DNA of 64,000 nt from Phycisphaeraceae bacterium (GTDB taxonomy: Bacteria > Planctomycetota > Phycisphaerae > Phycisphaerales > Phycisphaeraceae), in assembly GCA_040222855.1 (NCBI GenBank), contig JAVKCD010000003.1, positions 62,001 through 126,000 of the forward strand, read 5' to 3'. The notes below the pieces were generated by a model. It searched no databases and was not told the DNA's origin. It worked only from the letters and a program-made list of their open reading frames with translations. Both the position numbers and the translations under genes were made by a program. This document shows positions 7,715 through 15,394 of the stretch, piece by piece (position 1 is the first letter of the stretch; every line of letters starts with the position of its first letter).

Positions 7715-10228
7715 CTAAGGCTGCAGCTTCGCGGCCCTCTCGGCCAGCGCCAGGAAGCGTGGACGCAGTTCCGCGCCCCCCAGATTGGGGTTTGTGCGCT
7801 CAAGCCGGCGCACCTGAGGCGGGATCTGCGCCGTCGCCACCCCCATCCGCTCCAGGATCAGCAGCCGCCGCAGCCAGCACCGCCACCACCGATCCGGGTA
7901 AGGCGGATCGCTATAACCCTGGATAATACGGTCAGCTAGGAGCGCCGCCTCCCCCAGCCCCGCCGGGTCACCCGTCCGCAACTGTGCCACCAAAGCCAGC
8001 TCAATGACCTCCGGCGTCGCAAAATCCGACTCGATCAACCCCCCCGCCAACCCCGCCGCCGCCACCGCCTCACCCCGCAAAAGCAGCGCGCGCGCACGCA
8101 GCAACGACGCCGCGTAACGCTCCGCCTGCGCAGCCGGGTTCGGGTCCTCCGGATCAATCGTGCGCAGGCTCCGGCTCGTCGACGCCTCGGCCAGAGCCAG
8201 CGCCGCCGCATCAGGCGCGGGCGGAGGGATCGTGTCATCCGGCGGATCAAGTTCCAGCAGATCAATCGGCGTCAGCCGCGCGGTGATCGCGCTCATGATG
8301 TCAATCGCCAGCCGCCGGACCACGGTCTGATTCGCAGGAAGCTGCTCAAGACGCTCAAGTCCCTCAGCGATCCGGCCCTGATCGACGAGGAAACGGGTCG
8401 CCATGACATCGACCTCCAGACGCGCTCCCGGCCGGCTGTCGATGCTCAGGGCCTCCTCGAGCCAGTCGCGCGCCGCGGCGAAATCGTTGTTGTCCGCCGC
8501 TAATCGCCCACGCAACACCCTGACCCGGAAGAGCGCCGTGCGGGCACCGTCCCGCTGGGCGACCGTCGCGCTCTCGTTGGTCAGCAACCGCGACGCCTCG
8601 GCCTCCATCCGAGCCATCTCAAGCTGCAACTCCTGCCGGTACCGGCGGCGCACAGGCGGGTCAACCGCCTCGATCGACCCGCGATGCAACGCCAGCAGCA
8701 ACAACGGCTGAGCCTGCCAGTAGCCCGCAGCGTCAAGAGGGACCGCGCGATAAAACGCGATCGCACGCGCCGCGGGCACACCCGGCTGGTCGAGATGGCT
8801 CGCCGCCATCAACACATGGTTCGGCGTGTCCGCGAGCAGCAGCGGGTTCTGACTCAGCACACTGTCGAGCGCCGCATCGAGCAGCGGCGAGACCGGGTCC
8901 TCGTCCTGACCAAGAAACGCCGCATCGTGCGGCCAGAGCAGATCGGCCGCTTCACGCGTCAGCGTGATCGACCGCGCGTCCTTGCGGGTGTAGCGCACCA
9001 GCTCGAGTAGTTGGCCTGCGGCATCGACAGCATCCAGCGGTTGACGGGGCGAGATCGCAAAGCCCGCGAGGATCGCCGTGCGGGCGGACTCCCGGCGGGC
9101 ATCGGCGAGCAGATCGGTGCGGTCGGCCAGTTGCTGAGCCAGGCCGCGGACCCAGCCCAGTCGATCGAGCTGCACGGGGCTGAGCATCGCCGTGGGGGCA
9201 AACGCCAGGGCCTCGACCGGATGCACCGGCAGGCGTTCCCATGCGGACTGAACCAGCTGGGTCTTGATCCACAGCGGGAGGTCGGTGAGCTGATCAGGAG
9301 GTGTGTCGGCGAACTGTTCGAGCCAGCGATTGGCGAGCGTCGCACGGACCCACTCGACGCCCGGGCCCGCAAGTGTCAGCGGGCGGTAGATTTCCAGGTC
9401 ATCGCGCTCGCGGGCCATCCAGTCGGCGAGCAGAAGCCGCCAGGGAGCGTCGGCGGGTGAGGAGAGCGTCCGATTCAAGCGCGCGATCGTGGCCTCGCCT
9501 GCGGCTGGGTCATCAAGAAGCCGGAAGGTTTCAGCGACCAGCAGTTGAGCCGTGCGCGTCGTACCGTCATTTGGAAGCGGCTCGGTTTCGAGAAGCGGCT
9601 GGGCCAGACCCCGGGCCGCGTCGGCTTCGCCTGAGGCAAGGAGGATGCGCGCCCTGAGCAGGCTGACCGCGGGCGGGATCGGGCGGCGGCCGATCTCTTC
9701 GGTGATGCGGTCAAGGGCCGCCAGCGCGGCAGCCAAGTGGGACTCAGGACTCTCGGCGATCAGGGCGGCGGCGTGATGGGCGGTGGCGAAGGACAGCAGC
9801 AACCGCCAGCGGAGCGGGTCATCAACACGATCCGAATCGAGGTCGAACGCCTCGATCTGGTTGATAACCAGCGGCAGCGCGTCGCGCATGGCTGCGGTTT
9901 GCGTCGGGGATGCGACGCCGAACTCGTGAGCGAGAATAGCCAGACTTTCAAGGGCACCGAGTCGTTCGTACAGCTCGGCTTCGGCCCATTCGGCGAGATG
10001 CGTAGGAAAAGCCTCCGCCTCGGGGAAGTCGAGGACGAGCTGACGCATCGCCTCGATTCGTGCACGGGCAATGGCGACGCGGTCTTCGGGCTCAGTCTGC
10101 TCCGAGGTCACCTGCTCGCGGGACCGCTCGATCTGCTGGTTGAGGTCGTCCACCGAGATCTCTAGGTCCTGGGCGGCGAGGCTCAGGGGCATCAGCAGGA
10201 GGATGGCGAGGGCGTAGACGCGGGTCAC
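7715..10228 (-). CDS. Large exported helical-repeat (TPR-like) protein of the VWA/ExbBD operon
   Basis: An 837-residue protein with a clear signal peptide (TRVYALAILLLMPLSLAAQ) and otherwise almost entirely Ala/Leu/Arg/Glu-rich amphipathic helices. This is the texture of TPR or alpha-solenoid repeats; examples are the segments around RARILLASGEADAARGLAQP and LRGRLAADNNDFAAARDWLE. No catalytic motif was recognised. The start is a GTG overlapping the stop of the upstream ExbD-like gene by 4 nt (GTGA), so it is the last gene of a coupled operon with two ExbD proteins, an ExbB channel and a VWA protein. It is presumably a periplasmic scaffold or load for that motor; this is an inference from context. 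Confidence 0.8.
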   Translation of the reverse strand: MTRVYALAILLLMPLSLAAQDLEISVDDLNQQIERSREQVTSEQTEPEDRVAIARARIEAMRQLVLDFPEAEAFPTHLAEWAEAELYERLGALESLAILAHEFGVASPTQTAAMRDALPLVINQIEAFDLDSDRVDDPLRWRLLLSFATAHHAAALIAESPESHLAAALAALDRITEEIGRRPIPPAVSLLRARILLASGEADAARGLAQPLLETEPLPNDGTTRTAQLLVAETFRLLDDPAAGEATIARLNRTLSSPADAPWRLLLADWMARERDDLEIYRPLTLAGPGVEWVRATLANRWLEQFADTPPDQLTDLPLWIKTQLVQSAWERLPVHPVEALAFAPTAMLSPVQLDRLGWVRGLAQQLADRTDLLADARRESARTAILAGFAISPRQPLDAVDAAGQLLELVRYTRKDARSITLTREAADLLWPHDAAFLGQDEDPVSPLLDAALDSVLSQNPLLLADTPNHVLMAASHLDQPGVPAARAIAFYRAVPLDAAGYWQAQPLLLLALHRGSIEAVDPPVRRRYRQELQLEMARMEAEASRLLTNESATVAQRDGARTALFRVRVLRGRLAADNNDFAAARDWLEEALSIDSRPGARLEVDVMATRFLVDQGRIAEGLERLEQLPANQTVVRRLAIDIMSAITARLTPIDLLELDPPDDTIPPPAPDAAALALAEASTSRSLRTIDPEDPNPAAQAERYAASLLRARALLLRGEAVAAAGLAGGLIESDFATPEVIELALVAQLRTGDPAGLGEAALLADRIIQGYSDPPYPDRWWRCWLRRLLILERMGVATAQIPPQVRRLERTNPNLGGAELRPRFLALAERAAKLQP

Positions 10229-10701
10229 TGGAAAGGCTCCGGGTCGAGGGCGATCGCCTGGAGACCGGCCTGACGGGCAGCATCGATGAGGTTCACGGCG
10301 AGTTCCCAGCTCAGGCCGTCTTCGAGGGCAAGCAGGACCGGGTCGCCGGGCATGACGTAGGAGGGACCGGACTGCCGGTTGGGATCAAACACGATCCGCT
10401 GGACAGCGGACCGGAAGGTTTCGAGGTCGGTGGCGTAGCCGAGTCGGCCGGGCACCGAGGCACCCCAGCCGGTGGCGGTGGCCTCGACCGTGATGCGCAC
10501 GGGCTGAACCGGGAGGCGCTCGGGGGTCGCGGCGGCGGGGTCGGACGAGGGCAGCGGCAGGTCCATCGCCGCGCGGTCGGGGGTGATGTCGAGGGCGATG
10601 ACGAAGTAGATCAGCAGGAGGAACACGACATCGACCAGCGCTACCGGGAGGACGGCGGAGTAGGAGCGAGAGCGACCAAACTGTGACTGGCGGTGCTTCA
10701 T
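10225..10701 (-). CDS. ExbD/TolR family protein (second copy)
   Basis: A 158-residue single-pass protein with short basic N-terminus, one transmembrane helix (LVDVVFLLLIYFVIAL) and a periplasmic domain. Asp24 within the helix matches the proton-carrying Asp of ExbD/TolR. The periplasmic part contains the strand pattern VRITVEATATGWGASVPGR and ends with a short helical segment. It follows the first ExbD-like gene with a 3 nt gap and overlaps the next gene by 4 nt. Two different ExbD-like subunits next to one ExbB suggest a heteromeric stator. Which outer-membrane process it energises cannot be read from sequence. Confidence 0.87.
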   Translation of the reverse strand: MKHRQSQFGRSRSYSAVLPVALVDVVFLLLIYFVIALDITPDRAAMDLPLPSSDPAAATPERLPVQPVRITVEATATGWGASVPGRLGYATDLETFRSAVQRIVFDPNRQSGPSYVMPGDPVLLALEDGLSWELAVNLIDAARQAGLQAIALDPEPFQ

Positions 10702-10704
10702 GGG

Positions 10705-11178
10705 TTACGGCGGGGTGGGCTCGCCTTCGGCTCGGGGTCGTGTGGCCGCGACACGGATGCGATCGACACCCTCATCGCGGAGGGTCACCAGCAGCGGGCG
10801 GATGGAAGCGATAGGTAGCCCTGCGTCGCCACGGACCAGAACGGGGACGCCTGGGGTGCGTGACAGATCGGCGTTGACGGCGACGGCGATGTCTTCGGCG
10901 GTCAGGGCCGTGGCTTCGAGGTTGATGTACCGGACCCTGGCCTGCGACGGGTCGGTTGGGTCAGGTCCCGCGTAGACGTCGATGACCAACTCCTGCGGCG
11001 GTCGATAGGAGGGAGGCCCCTCGAGTTCAAGCTCGGGGAGCCTGGCGGCATCGGCCCCGGTCTCGAAGCGGGTGCCAGCGAGCATCAGGAACACGATGAG
11101 CAGGAACACCACATCGACGAGGGGCGTCAACGGGAGGCTCAGCGGTTTGCGGTCGAAGTGTCTGACGAAGCCGATCAC
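10705..11178 (-). CDS. ExbD/TolR family protein (first copy)
   Basis: A 157-residue member of the ExbD/TolR family, more canonical than its downstream neighbour: LTPLVDVVFLLIVFLMLAG with the conserved Asp22, then ELELEGPP and a periplasmic domain ending in PVLVRGDAGLPIASIRPLL, typical of ExbD folds. It starts with GTG; a GGAG Shine-Dalgarno six bases upstream supports that choice. It lies 12 nt downstream of the ExbB-like gene. It is expected to form the plug/stator component that couples proton flow through ExbB to a periplasmic partner, here probably the VWA protein. Confidence 0.9.
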   Translation of the reverse strand: MIGFVRHFDRKPLSLPLTPLVDVVFLLIVFLMLAGTRFETGADAARLPELELEGPPSYRPPQELVIDVYAGPDPTDPSQARVRYINLEATALTAEDIAVAVNADLSRTPGVPVLVRGDAGLPIASIRPLLVTLRDEGVDRIRVAATRPRAEGEPTPP

Positions 11179-11190
11179 GGGGTGCTCCGA

Positions 11191-11883
11191 TCAGCGGGGC
11201 GTAGCGGGGTCGTTGGCCTGGAGAATGGATGCGAGTTTCTGGGCTTGCGAGAGGGCTTCGGAGAGCTTCTGCTCGATCCAGGCGAGGATGAGCTGGGCGA
11301 TGATCGAGGCCGGGATGGCCACAACCAGTCCCCAGAAGGTGGTGACCAGGGCGGTGGAGATGCCCGCGGCGAGTTTGAGGTCGCCGCCGCCGGAGACGCC
11401 GGAGTCCACGAGGGCGACAAAGGCTCGGATCATGCCGTAAACGGTGCCGAACAGCCCGACCATCGGGGCGACCTGCCCCATGAGCGCGATGAGCTCGACG
11501 GGCTTGGTCAGGCGTTGCCATTCGATGCCGGCGGCTTCGTCAGCGGCGTGCCGGGCCGCGTCGCCGGTGGGCACGGCGGTGACGGCACGGGCGAGTCGTC
11601 CAAAGACCCCGCGGAGGCTTTCCGCTGCGGCGCGCGACTCACGGGTGTCACCCCGGCGGGCGGGTTCCATCAGCAGGCCATCGAGATTTCTGGGGAGTTG
11701 GAGCTCCTTGCGGGCGTTCATCCATGACCAGAAGGCCAGGGCGACACCAAAGAACGACATGAGCCAGAGGGCGATGAGGATGACTTGTCCGAAGGCGTCG
11801 TCGGTGACGAAGAACATCATGACGCCTGATTCGGACGCCTCGGCTTCGGCCTGGGCCAGGAGCAAGGCTGTTGAGTGGGGCAT
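11191..11883 (-). CDS. MotA/TolQ/ExbB proton channel family protein
   Basis: A 230-residue inner-membrane protein with three hydrophobic helices in ExbB order: one near residues 31-53, then the conserved pair containing APMVGLFGTVYGMIRAF and GISTALVTTFWGLVVAIPA. These are the signature segments of the proton channel that works with ExbD/TolR. A GGAG lies ten bases before the ATG. It is preceded by the VWA gene (49 nt gap) and followed by two ExbD-like genes. No tolB, pal or tolA was seen nearby, so this is not a standard Tol-Pal cluster. Confidence 0.93.
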   Translation of the reverse strand: MPHSTALLLAQAEAEASESGVMMFFVTDDAFGQVILIALWLMSFFGVALAFWSWMNARKELQLPRNLDGLLMEPARRGDTRESRAAAESLRGVFGRLARAVTAVPTGDAARHAADEAAGIEWQRLTKPVELIALMGQVAPMVGLFGTVYGMIRAFVALVDSGVSGGGDLKLAAGISTALVTTFWGLVVAIPASIIAQLILAWIEQKLSEALSQAQKLASILQANDPATPR

Positions 11884-11932
11884 GCTACGTGGGCTCCGTT
11901 GTGGGTGGTGGTCAGGTTAGCGGGTGTGCGGT

Positions 11933-12865
11933 TTAGAAGAGTGGTTTGGGATCGGGTTTGACAACGCGGTAGTTCCCGCCGTGGCTGTTGGCGATCTGCG
12001 CCATGATGGACTGGGGGCCCTCGTCCTCGGGATCGGGTCGGAGGTGAATGGTGTGGATGATGGCGGAACCGGGGTTGGCCGCGGCGACGCGGGTGAGGAT
12101 TTCGTCGGCACCGATGGAGCCGGCGAGACCATCGGAGAGGAAGAGGATTTCTTCAGCGTTGAGGGTGAGGGCGCGTTCGATGGCGGGGATGGGGTCGGAG
12201 CGCCCGCCGGGCCGGATGGCACCGGAATCGGTGGTGAGCCATTGGCGGATGCGCGCGACGGTGCCGGGGTCGGCGGGTTTGAGGCCGGGTCGTGGCGCTT
12301 CGACCAGACCTCGGCTGGCGAAGATCAGCACGGTGAAGGACTGGCTGGGGTCGAGCCCTGTGATGGCGCTGCGGAGTTCAGCGAGGATCTGGGGTAGATC
12401 GGCGGCAGAAGAACCCGAGGCGTCAACGACGTAGGCGATGCGGGAGGATCGTGCGGCAATGCCAAAGAACGACGCGGCTCCGGGATCAACTGAAGCGAGG
12501 AGATCCGGGGACGACAGGGAAGGGGGTGCCATGGCCGCTGCGGTGAGACCGGGGGCAACCGCGGCACCGGGAGCTGGCCCGGGGGCGACGGCCAGAGCGA
12601 GGGCGTCTGCGGAGGCGAGGCCGAGGGCCTGAGTGAGTTCCGCAGCGACCGGCGGCGCATCGAGCGGGGCTGGTGGCGGGGCGAGCATGACCACCGGCTC
12701 GCTGGGGGCTCGGGTGGTCTCGGGCTCGATCGCTCGCAGGGGTGCGATGCGGATCAGCAGGAACAGCGAGACAGCGAGCAGAAGGTGCACGGCAAGCGAA
12801 ACAGCCCAGGGCTCGATCAGGAGTCGGATGCGGGCAAAGCCTTGATTGGCGGGTGCGATCGGCAT
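11933..12865 (-). CDS. TonB-anchored von Willebrand factor A (VWA) domain protein
   Basis: A 310-residue protein with three parts. Residues 18-40 form one transmembrane helix in which Ser23, His27 and Leu34 have the same spacing as Ser16, His20 and Leu27 of the E. coli TonB SHLS helix. Residues 44-125 are a Pro/Ala-rich linker like those of TonB or TolA. Residues 140-310 are a VWA fold with an apparently working metal site: DASGS (Asp148, Ser150, Ser152) and FLSDG (Asp245). It is the first gene of the ExbB-ExbD-ExbD operon, so it is probably the energised periplasmic arm, with the VWA domain replacing the TonB C-terminal domain. The coupling is inferred from sequence and context. Confidence 0.85.
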   Translation of the reverse strand: MPIAPANQGFARIRLLIEPWAVSLAVHLLLAVSLFLLIRIAPLRAIEPETTRAPSEPVVMLAPPPAPLDAPPVAAELTQALGLASADALALAVAPGPAPGAAVAPGLTAAAMAPPSLSSPDLLASVDPGAASFFGIAARSSRIAYVVDASGSSAADLPQILAELRSAITGLDPSQSFTVLIFASRGLVEAPRPGLKPADPGTVARIRQWLTTDSGAIRPGGRSDPIPAIERALTLNAEEILFLSDGLAGSIGADEILTRVAAANPGSAIIHTIHLRPDPEDEGPQSIMAQIANSHGGNYRVVKPDPKPLF

Positions 12866-12970
12866 GATGGGTATTGTGCGTCAGGAATGCTCGGCTTGCA
12901 GGCACGGGCGTGGGGCACGATACTCCGCGACCCCGGCCCGAGTTCTGGGCCACCCTGGAGAGTTACTGTT

Positions 12971-14047
12971 ATGTCGGCGACTGGTAGTAAGAAGCTTCGT
13001 TTTGCGCTGATCGGTGCCGGCGGCATCGCCAAGCGACATTTGGATGCGATGAAAGCGATGTCGGACGAGGTCGAGATCGTCGCGATCGCCGACGTGAGCA
13101 CCAAAGCGCTGGTGGAGCGATCAAAAGAGTACGGGATTGCCGACTCGGCTTGCTTCACGGATTACGAGGAGATGCTGGCGAAGATCAAGCCGGACGCGGT
13201 GAGCATCTGCACGCCGAATGGTCTGCACGCACCGAACTCGATCGCCGCGAGCAAGGCCGGAGCGCACGTGATTGTCGAGAAGCCGATGGCGATGAACGCC
13301 AGCGAGGCTAAGGAGATGATCGCGGCGGCCAAGACCACGGGCAAGAGTCTGGTTATTGGCTTTCAGTACCGCTTCGATCCGCGGACGCAGTATCTCAAGC
13401 GTGCGGTGGACGATGGCATGATGGGCGATCTGATTTTCGGTCGCGTCCAGGCGAATCGTCGGCGTGGCATCCCGAACTGGGGTGTGTTCGGTCGCAAGGA
13501 GCTGCAGGGTGGCGGGCCGATGATCGACATCGGCGTGCATATGCTCGAGCAGTGTCACTACGTCATGGGCTCGCCCAAGCCAGTCGCCGCCACGGGCATG
13601 TGTCGGACCTACATCGGCGATCAGCCCTCGGACAAGATCCACGCGCCGTGGGGGAGTTGGGATTACAAGACCTACACGGTCGAGGACCTGGCGGTGGGGA
13701 GCATCCGTTTTGAGAATGGGGCGACGATTCATATTGAAGCGACGTTCGCGGCGCACACCGAAGACAAGATGGGCTTTGAGGTCATGGGCACCAAGGGCGG
13801 CGGGACATGGGAAGACCCGACGATCCGGACCGATGACCACGGGCATATGCTCGACATCAAGCCGGGCTGGATCCAGAAGATCGAGTTTGCTGAGTTCTTC
13901 GGCGTGAAGCTGCGGAACTTTGTCGATCACGTGGTCCACGGTAAACCGTCCATGGCACCAGCAGAACACGGGCTGATGGTCCAGCAGATGCTCGATGGCG
14001 TGTACCAATCCGCTGAACAAGGCGGCAAGGAAGTCGCCATCGACTAA
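12971..14047 (+). CDS. Gfo/Idh/MocA family oxidoreductase
   Basis: A 358-residue NAD(P)-dependent dehydrogenase. The Rossmann fold starts with FALIGAGGIAKRHLDAM, followed by the family marker VEKPMAMN and a C-terminal alpha/beta domain with GGGPMIDIGVHMLEQ, including the His expected in the active site. The start is the ATG of MSATGSKKLRF: a GGAG lies about ten bases upstream, and any longer reading would run through the divergent VWA gene and its promoter. Substrates of this family are sugars or cyclitols; which one cannot be told. It is transcribed alone and closed by a strong terminator. Confidence 0.93.
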   Translation: MSATGSKKLRFALIGAGGIAKRHLDAMKAMSDEVEIVAIADVSTKALVERSKEYGIADSACFTDYEEMLAKIKPDAVSICTPNGLHAPNSIAASKAGAHVIVEKPMAMNASEAKEMIAAAKTTGKSLVIGFQYRFDPRTQYLKRAVDDGMMGDLIFGRVQANRRRGIPNWGVFGRKELQGGGPMIDIGVHMLEQCHYVMGSPKPVAATGMCRTYIGDQPSDKIHAPWGSWDYKTYTVEDLAVGSIRFENGATIHIEATFAAHTEDKMGFEVMGTKGGGTWEDPTIRTDDHGHMLDIKPGWIQKIEFAEFFGVKLRNFVDHVVHGKPSMAPAEHGLMVQQMLDGVYQSAEQGGKEVAID

Positions 14048-14114
14048 CCCCCCCCGCAAGGGGCGAATGAGTCCCTGAAGTCGAGGGTTTTGGGCTTAAC
14101 GAATCATAAGAATC

Positions 14115-14149
14115 AACCACGGGCTTCGGCCCGTGGTTTATTTATTTAT
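14115..14149 (+). terminator. Rho-independent terminator after the Gfo/Idh gene
   Basis: A perfect 10 bp inverted repeat, AACCACGGGC and GCCCGTGGTT, encloses a TTCG tetraloop and is followed by the T-rich run TATTTATTTA. It sits about 70 nt after the oxidoreductase stop. The opposite strand has a weaker T-rich tail, so it may also slow transcription arriving from the epimerase gene. Confidence 0.88.
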
Positions 14150-14168
14150 GGACACATCGGTTCTGGGT

Positions 14169-15185
14169 TTAGCGGTTCCAGATGACGCCATTACCGGGTC
14201 GGTTGGGGAGGGTGACAACGCCTTGGTTGATGGTCGGGCCTTCAGCGGGGTCTTCGCCAAGGAGCAGGGCGCCGTCCATATCGACGTAGTCGAGCAGTGG
14301 GAGCAGTTGAGCGATGGCGGCGATGCCGACGGAGGTTTCTGTCATGCAGCCGACCATGGTTTTGAGCCCGAGTTCGCGGGCTTTCTGGAGCATGCGTCGT
14401 GCGGGGGTCATCCCGCCAGCTTTGAGGAGTTTGACGTTGACGCCATGGTAGAAGGGGGCGCAGCGTTCGACATCGGCTTCGATGATGCAGGACTCATCGG
14501 CGATGACGGGGAGGGCTGAGTGGTTTCGGACTCGGACCATGCCGTCCCAGTCGTCGACGCGAAGCGGTTGTTCGATGAACTCGACGCCCAGGGCTTTGAG
14601 AGACTTGGAATACTCGATGGTCTGATCGGCGGTCCATGCGGTGTTGGCGTCGATGCGGAAGGTGGCATCGGTGTGCTGGCGCAGTTCGCGGACGATGGCG
14701 AGGTCGTCTTCGGTGCCGAGCTTGATCTTGTAGATCGGCCAGCCGTCGAACTCTTTCATTTTGGCGACCATCTTGGGGATGGTGTCGATGCCGATGGTGT
14801 AGTCGGTGAGGGGGATGTGAGTCGGATCGAGTCCCCAGAGCTGGTGGACGGGTTTGCCGAGTCTCTTGCCCCAGAGGTCGTGAGCGGCTTCATCGACGGC
14901 GGCGAGGGCGAACCGATCGCCATCGGTGCGGGGGTAGAGCTGGTCCCAGAGGTCCTCGGGGGTGTCCCATGTGGCGGATTCGATGGCCTCGCGGAGCCGT
15001 TCGAGGGTGGCTGTCATGGACTGCTGGGTGACGTGGTAGTAGGGGATGGCGGCGGCTTCGCCGAAGCCGTGGTGGTCGCCGTCGATGAGTTCGACGACGA
15101 GGTTGTGCTGGGTGGATCGGACGCCATGGGCGACGCGGAAGGGGTGCCGAAGGGGAAGATCGAGGGTGTGGATCCGTAACTTCAT
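14169..15185 (-). CDS. Enolase-superfamily dipeptide epimerase (L-Ala-D/L-Glu epimerase-like)
   Basis: A 338-residue member of the enolase superfamily, muconate-lactonising subgroup. The catalytic and metal ligands are visible in order: KIKLG (two Lys), DANTAW (Asp), EQPL (Glu), DES (Asp), VKLLKAGG (Lys) and finally DMDGA. The last motif carries the DxD that marks dipeptide epimerases, which in other bacteria epimerise L-Ala-D-Glu from peptidoglycan turnover. Specificity within the family varies, so the exact dipeptide is uncertain. It lies 41 nt downstream of tRNA-Lys on the same strand and convergent with the Gfo/Idh gene. Confidence 0.88.
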   Translation of the reverse strand: MKLRIHTLDLPLRHPFRVAHGVRSTQHNLVVELIDGDHHGFGEAAAIPYYHVTQQSMTATLERLREAIESATWDTPEDLWDQLYPRTDGDRFALAAVDEAAHDLWGKRLGKPVHQLWGLDPTHIPLTDYTIGIDTIPKMVAKMKEFDGWPIYKIKLGTEDDLAIVRELRQHTDATFRIDANTAWTADQTIEYSKSLKALGVEFIEQPLRVDDWDGMVRVRNHSALPVIADESCIIEADVERCAPFYHGVNVKLLKAGGMTPARRMLQKARELGLKTMVGCMTETSVGIAAIAQLLPLLDYVDMDGALLLGEDPAEGPTINQGVVTLPNRPGNGVIWNR

Positions 15186-15226
15186 GGAGCGAGAATCCGA
15201 GGCTGCGGGATCGGGCGATTATTGAA

Positions 15227-15299
15227 TGACCGGGCTGGGACTCGAACCCAGGACCAGCGGCTTAAAAGGCCGATGCTCTACCGACTGAGCTACCCGGTC
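15227..15299 (-). tRNA. tRNA-Lys (anticodon UUU)
   Basis: The reverse strand folds as a complete cloverleaf. It has a seven-pair acceptor stem (GACCGGG with CCCGGTC), a D-stem GCTC/GAGC, an anticodon loop CTTTTAA giving anticodon TTT, a T-arm CTGGG-TTCGAGT-CCCAG, and A as discriminator base. CCA is not encoded. The outermost anticodon-stem pair (27-43) reads T-C and is a mismatch, which may matter little. With the second tRNA-Lys at 36.2 kb it covers both lysine codons. Confidence 0.97.
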
Positions 15300-15311
15300 A
15301 GGTGGGGCCAG

Positions 15312-15340
15312 ATTGTATCGGACCGGAGCGCGTTAGTCTG
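15312..15340 (-). promoter_or_regulatory. Probable sigma-70 type promoter of tRNA-Lys(UUU)
   Basis: On the minus strand a perfect-looking -10 box TACAAT (15317-15312) lies about a dozen bases before the tRNA 5' end. A weaker -35 hexamer CAGACT lies 17 nt further upstream. Spacing and position suit a tRNA promoter; the -35 match is only partial. Confidence 0.5.
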
Positions 15341-15394
15341 CCCGGCGGGGCGGGTTAGGCATGGCGGAGCCGATGAAGAGACGATAGGAGGTCT

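Noticed and set aside
10225-11883. Possible Zorya-type anti-phage motor (ZorA/ZorB)
   Set aside because: The ExbD-like proteins lack the OmpA-like peptidoglycan-binding domain of ZorB, and no helicase or nuclease partner is nearby; an envelope motor fits better.
12785-12970. 62-codon upstream extension of the Gfo/Idh oxidoreductase
   Set aside because: It overlaps the start of the divergent VWA gene and reads as non-protein sequence; the ATG at 12971 has a good Shine-Dalgarno.
13121-14059. 312-codon minus-strand frame opposite the Gfo/Idh gene
   Set aside because: No motif, and the opposite strand has the full oxidoreductase with ribosome-binding site and terminator.
14520-15179. 219-codon plus-strand frame rich in Asp, Gly and Val
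   Set aside because: Mirror of the dipeptide epimerase gene, which has all catalytic motifs; the acidic composition is the usual antisense artefact.
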